Of a stretch of 64,000 nucleotides of DNA, positions 24,380 through 36,830 are shown piece by piece; position 1 is the first letter of the stretch; each line of letters begins with the position of its first letter. A program made the position numbers and the translations under genes. Below the pieces are notes generated by a model. The model ran no database searches, was not told the origin of the DNA, and worked only from the letters and a program-made list of their open reading frames with translations. The DNA comes from Dryomyza anilis (lineage: Eukaryota > Arthropoda > Insecta > Diptera > Dryomyzidae), in the NCBI GenBank assembly GCA_951804985.1, contig OX638134.1, positions 9,693,017 to 9,757,016 of the forward strand. Direction: 5' to 3'.

Positions 24380-25383
24380 CCCAAGTAACCACTTTGTGGC
24401 AACTTAAGTGATAGCCACACAATTGCCATTAAAGTGTTTGTTCTATATCATGCGAAAAATACTTATTTGCCACCTAATTGCGAATCAAAAAGCCCCGGGG
24501 CGAGCCTTAGTTGCCACTAATTTTGATCCATTAATTTAACAAACTATTCAAGTTTTCGTGTTAATGCTTATATTCTACTCAAAAAAATGTAATTTGTGAA
24601 AATTTGTTAAAATAGTGTTTGTTATTATTTCTAAAATTATACATTCCGACAGTCTTTTTTTAAAACCCAATGTTCCATGAACATATGTAATGTATATAAT
24701 AAATATTTTGTGTTTAATACCATTTTAAAGTTAATTGGCTATATTATTTATAAACATGTGTCCTATTAGGTACTTAATTATCTACATGCAACACATATGA
24801 AACATAATACATTTTATAATTATAAACTATTTTGCCACGTAATAACAACAAAGTTAGATCCGCCCATTATCGTATATGTTCTATTATCGGAATGTATGAC
24901 TTATATATCACAGCATTGTGACATATTATTGCATTGTCCCACACATGTTCTTAGCCACCGCTTTGCAACTCAAAATTACTAAATTGCAACACTGGTGTTA
25001 GAGGTACCTTAAAAGCTACACATTTGTCACAAGAGTTTGTGGCAAATCTCGAGCCGTGATTACTTGGGACATATTCCTATTACGTTCTTTATTATCTACA
25101 TGCAACATATATGGAACATAATACATTTTATAATTTGCGACTATTTTGCCACGTAATAACAACAAAGTTAGCTCCGCCCATTATCGTTTATGTCCCACTA
25201 TCAAAATGTATTACTTATATATTACAGCATTGCGACATATTATTGCGTATGTTCCATAAATGTTCTTAGCCACCGCTTTGCAACTAAAAATTACTAGTTT
25301 GCAACACTAATGTTAGAGGTAACTTAAAAGCTACACATTTGCCACAAGAGTTTGTGGCAAATGTCGAGCCGTGGTTACTTGGG
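24380..25383. mobile_element. 1.0-kb TIR element with internal 314-bp tandem duplication
   Basis: The ends are inverted: CCCAAGTAACCAC at 24,380-24,392 and its complement at 25,371-25,383. Inside, the stretch beginning at about 24,760 is repeated with an offset of 314 bases (TCTACATGCAAC at 24,781 and 25,095). No transposase is present, so it is non-autonomous. The flanks read GTGGGAC on the left and ACATGGGG on the right. Joined, they recreate the uninterrupted GGGACATGGGG of the paralogous repeat at about 19,477-19,488 (minus strand). The target duplication could be 2-6 bases (within TGGGAC) because it overlaps the TIR. Confidence 0.82.
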
Positions 25384-25925
25384 ACATGGGGTAATGTGGG
25401 AAATTGCAATATTTGGAAATGTTTTTGCACTCAGAAAAATAAAAACAATTGTCAAGTGCTTTTTAATATGACAACAACTTTTTCATCCATGTTTATAATA
25501 AAATATATGCCTTTTTATTGCTTTTCGAGAAAAAGTAAAAAAAAAATGTTGTTTGAAAGTTTTTTAGAGTGCTATTGTTTTCTATCAAAAATATTGAATT
25601 TTAGTAGTTTTTAACGGCTTTTGCAAATAATTTAATATTGTTAAATATTAAATGGTGCTAAATTATGATCAAATTGCGACATTGGGTTAAAGTGGGAAAC
25701 ACTTTCTGGGGTAAAGTGGGAAACGTAATTTATGCAATTTTTATTGTAATTTTAGTGAAAATATTGTGTTATATGAATTATTTAATTGGTTTAGCCAAGC
25801 AACATTTTGTCATCACCTGAGATACGATCTGAATTGCAGAAGAAAGCCGAGAAGCGAACCTTTAACAAGAGCGAAAAGAAGTTGAAGAATCTGGTATACT
25901 GGTATACTGGTATAAAAAATATTCT
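25384..25925 (+). repeat. Dispersed repeat with GGGGTAAAGTGGG motifs (copy 2)
   Basis: Inverted relative of 18,990-19,505, starting directly at the right end of the 1-kb TIR element. The CCGAGAAGCGAACCTTTAAC stretch (25,849) and the paired GTGGGAAAC sites (25,692 and 25,716) match the other copy. A plus-strand reading of LQKKAEKRTFNKSEKKLKN (about 25,836-25,892) is the best conserved part. I do not recognise it. Confidence 0.8.
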
Positions 25926-26776
25926 TCAACTTTATCAGAAAAAGAATGAATGTCAGTCAGTCAGAATATTCTGACTATCAGTAAACGCACCATTTTTTTC
26001 GTACTTTCTTAACATAACTACTGAGATGTTTATGAATTTAAACCATTTTTCTTATTATTTGTTTTGTATTTATTTATTATGCAATGTTTTTTATAATTCG
26101 GAATAATTCTTCGACATCTCCAAACAATTTCGTTTTAATATCGAGACGAATTTCATAACGTGATGGTATTCCATTGGTCGTAATTATCATAATTTTAAAA
26201 CTTTATTAATTTTAAATAGTTTGATAAATAAAAAATCATATTTAACTATTTTTTTTTTGTATATTTTTCATTTTATTTTAATTTTTTGTAAGATATACAT
26301 TATTTTTAATTTTAAATACTCGATAAACAGTTTCATAACCTTTACAATTATTCTTTTTGAAAAGCACTAAGGTCATGTGACTTTGCATAACCCCAATAAA
26401 TACAAAATTTTGGTAACCTTAACAAAAGCTCTTTGCGCTACAAAAATAAATTATCAAAAAAGCGAAAAAAAATGTTTATTGCGTATACGCAACTTATGTC
26501 GAAATAACGAACGCCACCACGTTTCACAAAAGTCACAACAAAAGCGCTTAAATAATGTGTAAAGCAGGTAAATTGAAAAATTTTGAGCAATTGCGTCTGA
26601 TATGTCAGAAAATTGACAAACGCACGCAGAGCCCACAACATACAACGAAATCAAGCAACCTACAACAAAAATTAAACGACCGTAAAATATATCAGTAATA
26701 ATTACAAAATTACGCATCAAAAGGCGTGATAAATGATACCACATTATAAATTATAAAATAAATAAAGATATGGAGG
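25926..26776. other. Single-copy AT-rich stretch
   Basis: No gene recognised. About 26,360-26,750 is less AT-rich and has overlapping open frames on both strands (61-96 codons) without domains. Confidence 0.4.
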
Positions 26777-27975
26777 AATAAAATACTAAAATACTAAAAT
26801 ACTAAAATACTAAAATACTAAAATACTAAAATACTAAAATACTAAAATACTAAAATACTAAAATACTAAAATACTAAAATACTAAAATACTAAAATACTA
26901 AAATACTAAAATACTAAAATACTAAAATACTAAAATACTAAAATACTAAAATACTAAAATACTAAAATACTAAAATACTAAAATACTAAAATACTAAAAT
27001 ACTAAAATACTAAAATACTAAAATACTAAAATACTAAAATACTAAAATACTAAAATACTAAAATACTAAAATACTAAAATACTAAAATACTAAAATACTA
27101 AAATACTAAAATACTAAAATACTAAAATACTAAAATACTAAAATACTAAAATACTAAAATACTAAAATACTAAAATACTAAAATACTAAAATACTAAAAT
27201 ACTAAAATACTAAAATACTAAAATACTAAAATACTAAAATACTAAAATACTAAAATACTAAAATACTAAAATACTAAAATACTAAAATACTAAAATACTA
27301 AAATACTAAAATACTAAAATACTAAAATACTAAAATACTAAAATACTAAAATACTAAAATACTAAAATACTAAAATACTAAAATACTAAAATACTAAAAT
27401 ACTAAAATACTAAAATACTAAAATACTAAAATACTAAAATACTAAAATACTAAAATACTAAAATACTAAAATACTAAAATACTAAAATACTAAAATACTA
27501 AAATACTAAAATACTAAAATACTAAAATACTAAAATACTAAAATACTAAAATACTAAAATACTAAAATACTAAAATACTAAAATACTAAAATACTAAAAT
27601 ACTAAACTACTAAACTACTAAAATACTAAAATACTAAAATACTAAAATACTAAAATACTAAAATACTAAAATACTAAAATACTAAAATACTAAAATACTA
27701 AAATACTAAAATACTAAAATACTAAAATACTAAAATACTAAAATACTAAAATACTAAAATACTAAAATACTAAAATACTAAAATACTAAAATACAAAAAT
27801 ACTAAAATACTAAAATACTAAAATACTAAAATACTAAAATACTAAAATACTAAAATACTAAAATACTAAAATACTAAAATACTAAAATACTAAAATACTA
27901 AAATACTAAAATACTACTAAAATACTAAAATACTACTAAAATACTACTAAAATACTACTAAAATACTAAAATAAT
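26777..27975. repeat. 8-bp microsatellite (AAAATACT)n, about 150 copies
   Basis: Near-perfect head-to-tail AAAATACT units. Departures are rare: CTAAACTA units at 27,601-27,618, one ATACAAAA at 27,792, and an edge block of 11-bp ACTACTAAAAT units at 27,910-27,965. Variants clustering at one end while the core is homogeneous is typical of array expansion. Confidence 0.97.
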
Positions 27976-29184
27976 AAACTAAAAAATAATATAAATAAAA
28001 AAAGTAACTTCACGCACTATCGAAAAAACGTGATCAAGAAACGCAAGCTCAAAACTGAATATGTTAAACATGCATTAAACAATTCAAAGCTGAATAAAAA
28101 CCACACTTAAACCTTGATGTTAACCTTCGCCTTAAAAAAGATAGAAATAAAACATAATTTTAACAAACGCCTCAATTTGTGCGCTACACTGTGCAACAAC
28201 AATACAACAAAAAAAAAAAATACGACACACACAAAACAAAAACCGCGTACAACAACCTTAAACTCAATGTAAGTGGGTATCTTTTGAACGACATACATAT
28301 TATGCACATCATTAAATGATGATCATGAACATGATCAACGCGTTATTGATGATCAGATCACCCAGCAATGTGTTGCGCTTCGATGTGCATTTTGTAATGG
28401 AAATTTGAAAAAATTAATATGTAAAAAAAAAAGAAAATAAAAAAGAAAAGGAAAAAAAGTACCCATCGTAAAAATAATGAAGGGTGCCCTAATTTAAAAA
28501 GCTATTTCTGCTACTTAGATCTGACACAAAATTTGATTTATTCGAAATAATGCAAAAATTTGCGCATAAATTAAATAAGATTTGCATAAACTATGTGACA
28601 GACAACAAAAATAAAAAAATAGAGATAAAACCAAAGCAAATCTATTTGCATGGGTTACAGGTTTCACAATAGTGTGTCTCTATTATGCCTAATGATACTA
28701 CATACTACTGTCTGAGATTAGTTGGGTTGAATTTACGCATTACTTTGTAATGTGCACTTGAGCGTTAAACATATTATGACATTGCCTTCGAATATTTTAA
28801 GTATTTTTTGCATATTTTAAAATAGAGCTGCATATTTTGTAGACAGATCTAATTTTGTAGATTGTAATAAATCTGGGCAGATCATTAATCATTCATACAC
28901 AAATCTTCGTGCGGAATATATGAGATTTATGGATTTGTGTATATTAAATATTTTTGATTTTTTAAAAATGCAGTAAGAAGTAATAGAAGTACAAATTTCA
29001 AAAATAATTTTTGGAAATGAGCGACATTTTAGCTTTTAGGAATAGATTTAATTTTGCTGATCAACTATAATTATTAGATTAAATTTTAATTATATAATTG
29101 AATTATTAGGGAAAACAATAAATTATATTTTTAAGGATTCATTGAAATTGTTGGGATAAAGTTTAATTATTAGAATAAATTCAA
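27976..29184. other. Single-copy stretch
   Basis: About 28,000-28,400 is less AT-rich. It holds the double motif TGATCATG at 28,320-28,327 and CATGATCA at 28,330-28,337. No recognisable gene; the rest is AT-rich. Confidence 0.4.
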
Positions 29185-30420
29185 ATTCAAGTTTTACTAA
29201 AAATTAAATTTTTCACTAAAAATCTATTTTTTCACTAAAAATTTAATTTTTCACTAGAAATCTAATTTTTCACTAAAAATTAATTTTTTCACTAAAAATT
29301 AATTTTTTTACTAAAAATTAATTTTTTCACTAAAAATTCAATTTTAACTGAAAATTCAAATTTAAACTAAACTAAACTTTAACTAAAAATTAATTTTTTC
29401 ACTAAAAATCTATTTTTTCACTAAAAATTTAATTTTTCATTAGAAATCTAATTTTTCACTAAAAATCTAATTTTTCACTAAAAATTAAATTTTTCTAAAA
29501 ATTAATGTTTTCACTAAAAATTCGATTTTAACTGAATTTAAAATAAAAAATTAATTTTTTCACTAAAAATAAATTTTTTCACTAAAAATAAATTTTTTCA
29601 CTAAAAATTATTTTTTTCACTAAAAATTCATTTTAAACTGAAATTTAAATTTTAACTAAAAATTCAATTTTAACTGAAAATTCAATTATAACTAAAAATT
29701 CAATTTTTAATAAAAAATTCAATTTTTAACTAAAAATTCAATTTTTAAATAAAAATTCAATTTTTAAGTAAAAATTCAATTTTTAACTAAAAATTCAATT
29801 TTTAAATAAAATTTCAATTTTTAAGTAAAATTCAATTTTTATTTAAAAATTCCATTTTTAACTAAAAATTCAATTTTTAACTAAAAATTCAATTTTTCAC
29901 TAAAAACTTAATTTTTCACTAAAAATTTAATTTTTCACTAAAAATTTAATTTTTCACTAAAAACTTAATTTTTCACTAAAAAATCAATTTTTCACTAAAA
30001 ATTCAAATTTTCACTAAAAATTCAATTTTTCACTAAAAATTCAAATTTTCACGAAATAATACAGTTTTTCACTACGAATTTAGAATTTCATTAAAATCAT
30101 TTTTTTTACTAAAAATTTATTTTTTCCTTAAAAATTCTATTCAAATTTTCATTAAAAATTCAATTTTCACTCAAAATTAAATTTTTCACTAAAAATTCAA
30201 TTTTTCACTAAAAATTCAATTTTTCACTAAAAATACAATTTTTAACTAAAAATTCAATTTTTAATTAAAAATTCAATTTTTCACTATAAAATCAATTTTT
30301 CACTAACAATTCAATTTCTCACAAAAATCTTAATTTTTCACTAAAAATTTTATTTTTCACTAAACATGCAATTTTTAATTAAAATTTATATTTTTTAATA
30401 AATCACTAAAACGTTAATTT
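29185..30420 (-). repeat. 19-bp minisatellite, minus orientation (locus D)
   Basis: Degenerate CACTAAAAATTCAATTTTT copies. Sub-blocks use different variants: ACTAAAAATTAATTTTTTC at 29,280-29,640 and AACTAAAAATTCAATTTTT at 29,640-29,890. The array therefore grew by local amplification of variants. Confidence 0.93.
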
Positions 30421-32115
30421 TTCTTGAATGCAATTCCATGAAAATTTTAAACACTATAACAAGGTTATAATGTTTGATAAAATGATAAAGCTTTAATAAA
30501 AAAAATAAAAAAAAAAACAATAATAAATTTGCATCTAATTAAAGCAATTAAATTATGTGTACATAGCAAAACAGACGCCTTAAAATACAAACAGATCGTT
30601 TATAAAATTTCATTGAAATATAAATAAAACTCTATGGAAATGAGAAATAAAAAAAAATATTTAAATCTCAAACGAACTTGAGCGCGAGGTGCTACATTGT
30701 AGAGCACATAACAACAATTATGATAGAAATAATAGTAACACAAAAAACCACAAGATTAGTAAACGAAAAAAAAATATAACTATTGTTAAACAAAGTGGCA
30801 AAATGTAATGCAATATCGCGTATTATTAAATCTCAATGTTAAACACGAATGTAGCTGAACAAAAAAAAAATTAAACTCGAGATTATAATGAGATAAACTA
30901 ATATGTGAGGTTCAAATGAAGACAACATAATATGTAATTTGAATATAATTTTGTTTTTATAAAACAGACAAATTTTAAAATAAAAATATGAAAATAAAAG
31001 GCTTAATAAAAATTTTAATAAAGAGCTTTATAATAAGCAGCTTATAGAACTAAATAGAGTATCATATTTAGTGTCAAAAACCTACTTAAAAAAATTTTTA
31101 AATGAAATATTGTGTCAAATACATAGAGCTAAATAAAGAGTCAGAGACACTTCCAAATAAAGCTCCAAATAAAGAGTCAAATCAGTCAAACAGAGAGCCA
31201 AACACAGATCCATATACAGATCCAAATAAAGATCGATTATTAGACATACAAACCGATTCAATAACAGTGCCAAAAAAATATCTTCATACCGAGTTTAATA
31301 CATACTACTTATATAAATAAAGAGCGAAATACAGAGTCAAACAATGATGGATGGAAGACCTCGACATCTCGTAACAACCGCAAAAAATTCACGGAATGGT
31401 ATGGTTAATACTACGTGCGAATAAAGAAATAAAATAAAAATACAAAAGCTTCAAAAAATAGTAACTACTTGAAATTAATATATATGGCGTAATGGTTGAG
31501 AGGCAGACATGAAAATTCGGGGAGTCTGTGAGGTTACAAATGCTTCAACAGAAATTTCGGAAGACGGAAAAACGATATTAATCCGACCTTCAGTTCAACC
31601 TACAACGAGTTCAGACAACGAACACGAGAATAACACAGAAATAACTGACTGACAAAGAGACAGAGACGAATATTTAGAAAAAAATGACTGAGAAAATGTA
31701 GTAAAAATGAATAATATATTAAAAAGTAAATGTAAAATTGAGAATTGAGAAAAAAAAACAAATTTATTAACAATCAAATATACAAAATTAAAATAAACCT
31801 AAGTTAAGGTACAGCTTTCCAGTGTAAGTTTAAAGTTTAAACTTGCACTGAAAAGCTGGACCTAAACTTTAAACTTAGTTTGGGCTTTTTGATATTTTTA
31901 AAACGTCTATAATTCTCAATAAAATCGACCAAATGTCTTTAAATTTTACAAACATAAAGTCAATTAGTAATCAGTTAATAGGACATTTTCAATATTTGTG
32001 TAATATTGAATATGGACATAATTACATGTGGTTTAAACTATGTTTAAACTGAAAATGTTACTGAAAAACTTGGCCTAAAAAGAATTAGTCAAAATCGATA
32101 ACAATTAAAATAAAG
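30421..32115. other. Single-copy AT-rich stretch
   Basis: Contains a degenerate run of AAATAAAGAGTCAAA-like units at 31,120-31,230 (reads as NKES/NREP-type repeats; 72-codon frame, not a convincing protein) and a 58-base hairpin near 31,806-31,863. No gene recognised. Confidence 0.4.
31806..31863. repeat. 58-bp imperfect palindrome
   Basis: The left arm carries CAGCTTTCCAGTG and AAGTTTAAA, and the right arm the complement GTTTAAACTT and CACTGAAAAGCTG, with almost no spacer and a few mismatches. A related AAACT.AAAATGTTACTGAAAA stretch lies at 32,043 and again near 61,093, so the palindrome may be one end of a small dispersed element. Confidence 0.7.
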
Positions 32116-32122
32116 TAATAGT

Positions 32123-32428
32123 AGCCGCGGTAGATCAGTGGTTATTGCGTTGGACTGCGAGCCGAAAGGTCCCCGGTTCAAGCCTGGACTGGGGCTAACA
32201 ACATCTTTTCATAGAAACATTTTCTATACCGCGCTACCTCTCGTCAGTAAATGGCAAACCTACGAGAGTAAAACATTGCCTATGGAAAGCTCTCACCCGC
32301 CGTTCGGATTCGGCAATAAACTGTAGGTCCCACCACTTTGAGAGTACAAATATAACACGCACGGCTCAAAATGATGAGAGAGCTCGGCCGAAGTTCTATA
32401 CAAGACTGTAGCGCCAAACTATTATTAT
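32123..32428 (+). mobile_element. tRNA-derived SINE, copy 2 (full length)
   Basis: The head GTAGCCGCGGTAGATCAGTG has one A-box change (C to A) and GTTATTGCG instead of GTTAGTGCG; the B box GGTTCAAGCC is intact. The body and ATT tail match copy 1 closely. A 7-bp candidate target duplication TAATAGT lies at 32,116-32,122 and 32,429-32,435. The high similarity between copies points to fairly recent activity. Confidence 0.92.
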
Positions 32429-32435
32429 TAATAGT

Positions 32436-33539
32436 TTAATTATAAAATTAAATGAAAATCAGGAAAAAATCTAAATTAAGAAAAACCATTAAGCAATCGA
32501 ACAACAATTAGAAAAATATTCAAACTAAACGAAAATCTAAAGTGGAAATTAAAATAGAGCCAAAGTGGCAAAAGAATTAAAAATACGTCACAATTGATAA
32601 TTCTCAAAATTGGGAAATCGTAATTAAAATAATAAAAATTAAGGATATGTCAAATTGAAAAAAAGCAAATAACATTAATTGAAAATAAATAACAATCATA
32701 AAAGATGCATATTCCAATTGAGGACAAAGTCATATTGAGAAAAATTATAAATTAAAATATAACAGATTTCATTAAAAGAAAATTAAAATTACTTTGAAAT
32801 GAATCAAATTGACTTTATGAAAAAATTGAGAAGAAATCATAAAAATTACAATTGAGAAAATGTTAAACTGAGAATATAGGAAAAATTTAAAAAGAGAAAA
32901 TTTATAAAATCGTAAATTTTGATTAATTAATAAATAATAAAAAAAAAATTAAAATTAAAATGATTTAAATTTAGAATTATATATTCTAAATAAAAAAACA
33001 AAACAATTTAATGTTTTAAATTGATTTAAAATAGTACAAAAGTCAAAATTCTGAAAATTAAATTAAAGATTAACTTCAACTTAAAAGAAAAGAAAAAAAG
33101 TAATATTTAAAAAAAACTTAAATTCAAAAAAGTTAAAATAAAATTGACAAAAGTCAAACTATTTAAAGACAGTCTTAAATCAGTCTGTTTCTTCGGTTAG
33201 AGAGATAATTCGAATACATTATTCATGCGAACGAACGACCTGACCTCAAGTCGCGTGAGTTTGCGTCACATGTTTGTAACATGTATAAGTTTGGTTTCAA
33301 ATTTTTGGCCCCCTTATTTGGTTGTTTTGTTTTTATTTTTTTGTTGATCTTTATTTTTATGTGTGAAACGATGTGATTTTTTTTCGTAATTTATTTCAGC
33401 GTCATTTGTTGGTTTTTCCTGCATTAAGTTGTTTCCAAAAATAAGTTTTTTTTTTCGCCAATTCGATGGAGACAGAGGCGCAATTGAGGAAGCTTTTCCA
33501 AATATATTTTGAAAAACTAAAAAAATTTAAGAACTTATT
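32436..33539. other. AT-rich stretch, nothing recognised
   Basis: Strongly A-rich from 32,436 to 33,170, with irregular AAATTGA-type words but no clear period. A short less AT-rich patch at 33,180-33,290 carries GAACGAACGACC (33,229). No gene. Confidence 0.4.
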
Positions 33540-34470
33540 TTTTGTAAAAATTGAATTTTTAGTGAAAAATTGAATTTTTAATGAAATATTGAAAAATTTA
33601 ATTTTTAGTGAAAATTTGAATTTTTACTGAAAAATTCATTTTTAGTGAAAATATTAATTTTTAGTAAATATTTTAATTTTTAGTAAAAATTTAAAATTTT
33701 AATGAAAAATTGAATTCTTAGTGATTATTAGCGAGAAATTGAATTTTAATGAAAATTTGAATTTTTCTTAAAACTGAATTTTAGATGAAAAATTGTACTT
33801 TTAGTGAATATTTGAATTTTTAGTGAAAAATTGAAATTTTAGTTATAAATTGAATTTTTAGTTAAAAATTTATATTTTAATATAAAATTGAATTTTGAGT
33901 GAAAAATTTAATTTTTAGTGAAAAATTTCATTTTTAGTGATAAATTGAATTATTAGTGAAAAATTGAATTTTTAGTGAAAAATTTAATTTTCAGTAAAAA
34001 ATTTAATTTTTAGTGAAGAATTTCATTTTTAGTGATAAATTCAATTTTTAGTGAAAAATTTAATTAACAATGAAAATTTGATTTATTAGTTAAATATTTA
34101 ACTTTTAGTTTAAATTGAATTTTTAGTGAAAAATTGAAAATTTAGTGAAAAATTGAAAATTTAGTGAAAAATTGAATTTTCAGTGAAAAATTTAATTTTT
34201 AGTGAAAAATTTAATTTTTAGTGAAAAATTTAATTTTAAGTGAAAAATTTAATTAACAATGAAAATTTGATATATTAGTTAAATATTTAACTTTTAGTTT
34301 AAATTGAATTTTTAGTGAAAAATTAAATTTTAGTGAAGCACTGAATTTTTAGTGAAAAATTGAATTTTTATTGAAAAATAAAATTTTTATTGAAAAAAAA
34401 AATTCTTAGCGAAATTTTGAATTTCAAGTAATTTTAATTGAAATGAAAAATTAAATTTTAAAAAATTAAA
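33540..34470 (+). repeat. 19-bp minisatellite, plus orientation (locus E)
   Basis: Degenerate GAATTTTTAGTGAAAAATT copies. A block containing AATTAACAATGAAAATTTGA occurs at 34,062 and 34,251 (offset about 189, ten units), showing an internal duplication. Confidence 0.93.
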
Positions 34471-35425
34471 ACATTGAATTAGTCTTCTGGCCCTTGTAAC
34501 TAAAAACCCGCCTCTGCTTTTGAGTAAAACGTTAATTTTTCAAAAATTGCTGCTTTTAAAATTTTGTAATGTTTTTGCTTATTTCTTTTCAAAGACAATT
34601 TGTTGTAAATGTTTTTTTCGTTTTTCATTTTAAATTTGTATTTTGTCTTATTTTGCATTTCGTTTTATGTAGGTAGAGGGCGTTGCAGCAGCCCGCCAAC
34701 CAGCCAGAGCCACTCGCAGTTAATAACCCAAAATTGCTACTTTTTTTGGGTGCAACTCATTAAAATGATCTCAGTGTGGCTGTATAGCTGTCTGTCTCTC
34801 TATCTGTCCTTCTGTCTTTCCGTCTGTCTCTCTGCGTTTATCTCTGTTTCAATGTCATTTCAAAATTTTCAACTCGGAGGCAATGAATTTTGAAATTTCG
34901 TCGTCTGACAACCGTCGGTCGGTATTGCGTGTTAATACTGTGAAGTACTATGCGGCGGTATAGCGTCACAGTGTCAATGTTGAAATTTATTTTGTCATTT
35001 AATGTTTCATTGTTTGTTGGTGTTTTTTTTTTGAATTTTTATTTTTAGATATTTTTCAGATATTTTTTGAATATTTTTTATGAGTTTTTTTGTGTTTGTT
35101 TGTTTGTTTTAATTCTCGCGCTTTGTTTATTTTTATCTAAACAATTTGAATTTGTCAATTGTGCAGATAGTTAATAACTATTTTTTATCTATTTTCATTT
35201 AGTGCTTATCTTTTAAACTAGCATTTTTTATGCTTGAGTATCACATAAATTAGTATCTATCATATGGCTGGTTAACTCATGAAATGTGTCTTTTTTATCG
35301 TAACTGTCAAAAAAATTTGTCTCTTTTTGTGTATAATTTAAAATTTGAATAATATTTATGGAATTTTGTGATAATTTTCATTGACTTATACAAATTCAGA
35401 TCATTTGGTGGTAATTTGAGGATTT
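34471..35425. other. Less AT-rich island downstream of locus E
   Basis: About 34,660-35,000 has higher GC. It includes GGCGTTGCAGCAGCCCGCC (34,680), a CTGTCTGTCTCTC-type run (34,788-34,850) and GCGGCGGTATAGCGTCAC (34,950). There are no domains in the open frames. It could be regulatory or transcribed; not resolved. Confidence 0.35.
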
Positions 35426-36030
35426 TTATACCCTACACTAAGAGTGAAAGGGTATATTCAGTTTGGTAAGCCGTTTGTAACACCCAGAAGGAAGCATCTC
35501 CGGTATGGAAAAGTATATATATTCTTGATCAGCATGACCTCCTGAGTCTGTCTGTCTGTTGAAATCCCTACTACTTAAACAATTGCAGAGTTAGATAAAT
35601 GAAACTCATAATTTAGATTACTTATATAAATACGCTGTATGTGCGAAAGAATTAGGCAGATCGGTCTATTGTGACCTGTGATCTGACCATTTATATTCAA
35701 ATACCTCATATTGAACTTACATCTACAGATCAATTTTACTGTATACGTGCTTAGATAAACTTTTTTGGTCAAATATATATTGAAGACATGCTCAAATACA
35801 TGAAAATAATGTTTTACGACGATACGACTTGTGGTTCCCAAAAAAAATATCAAAATTCGGTACACCTACCCATTTGTAAATATGGGTATCAAATGAATGC
35901 AAATTCTTCAGCGATTGAAATTTTGTAATTATTTTCAGGATTCGTATACCCTGGTGACCAATATACCACTTTGAATGGTAACCACACATATGTGTAGGGT
36001 ATTTATAGTCGGCTTAGACCGACTATAATT
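35426..36030 (+). mobile_element. DINE-1/INE-1-like non-autonomous element
   Basis: Starts TTATACCCTACAC and contains the GTTTGTAACACCCAGAAGG and ATTCTTGATCAGCATGAC blocks familiar from Diptera DINE-1-type repeats. It ends with a stem-loop ATAGTCGG-CTTAGA-CCGACTAT (36,005-36,026). ATACCCTACAC (35,428-35,438) and its exact complement GTGTAGGGTAT (35,992-36,002) form subterminal inverted repeats. It is non-coding. Such elements depend on Helitron/Helentron-type enzymes supplied elsewhere. Assignment is from recognition of the motif order. Confidence 0.7.
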
Positions 36031-36112
36031 TTGATAATTCTAACTATCATAAAACACCTACTTTCAAATTTCCCATTTAATCTAACCTTCCGAACTGGTT
36101 TTATTTAGACAC

Positions 36113-36830
36113 ATTTTTTACTAAAAATTCAATTTTTCACTAAAAATTCAATTTTTCACTAATAATTCAATTTTTCACTAAAAATTCAATTTTTCACTAA
36201 AAATTCAATTTTTCACTAAAAATTCAATTTTTCACTAAAAATTCAATTTTTCACTAAAAATTCAATTTTTCACTAAAAATTCAATTTTTCACTAAAAATT
36301 CAATTTTTCACTAAAAATTCAATTTTTCACTAAAAATTCAATTTTTCACTAAAAATTCAATTTTTCACTAAAAATTCAATTTTTCACTAAAAATTCAATT
36401 TTTCACTAAAAATTCAATTTTTCACTAAAAATTCAATTTTTCACTAAAAATTCAATTTTTCACTAAAAATTCAATTTTTCACTAAAAATTCAATTTTTCA
36501 CTAAAAATTCAATTTTTCACTAAAAATTCAATTTTTCACTAAAAATTCAATTTTTCACTAAAAATTAAATTTTTCACTAAAAATTCAATTTTTCACTAAA
36601 AATTCAATTTTTCATTAAAAATTCAATTTTTCACTAAAAATTCAACTTTCCATTTAAAATTCAATTTTTCACTAAAAATTCAATTTTTCACTAAAAATTC
36701 AATTTTTCACTAAAAATTAAATTTTTCACTAAAAATTAAATTTTTCACTAAAAATTAAATTTTTCACTAAAAATTCAATTTTTCACTAAAAATTCAAATT
36801 TTCATTAAAAAATTCAATTTTTCATTTAAA
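36113..36830 (-). repeat. 19-bp minisatellite, minus orientation (locus F)
   Basis: One of the cleanest arrays: from 36,180 to 36,560 nearly every unit is CACTAAAAATTCAATTTTT. Units at the right end degrade, with AAATTAAATTTTTCAC variants at 36,710-36,770. Together with locus E it flanks 34.5-36.1 kb in convergent orientation. Confidence 0.96.

Noticed and set aside
31102..31320. 72-codon frame with NKES/NREP repeats as a small protein
   Set aside because: Derived from a degenerate AAATAAAGAGTC repeat; the frame ends quickly and has no other support.
34609..34893. 94-codon plus frame with a signal-like start
   Set aside because: Hydrophobic stretches come from T-rich and CTGT-rich DNA; no domain or conserved motif is visible.
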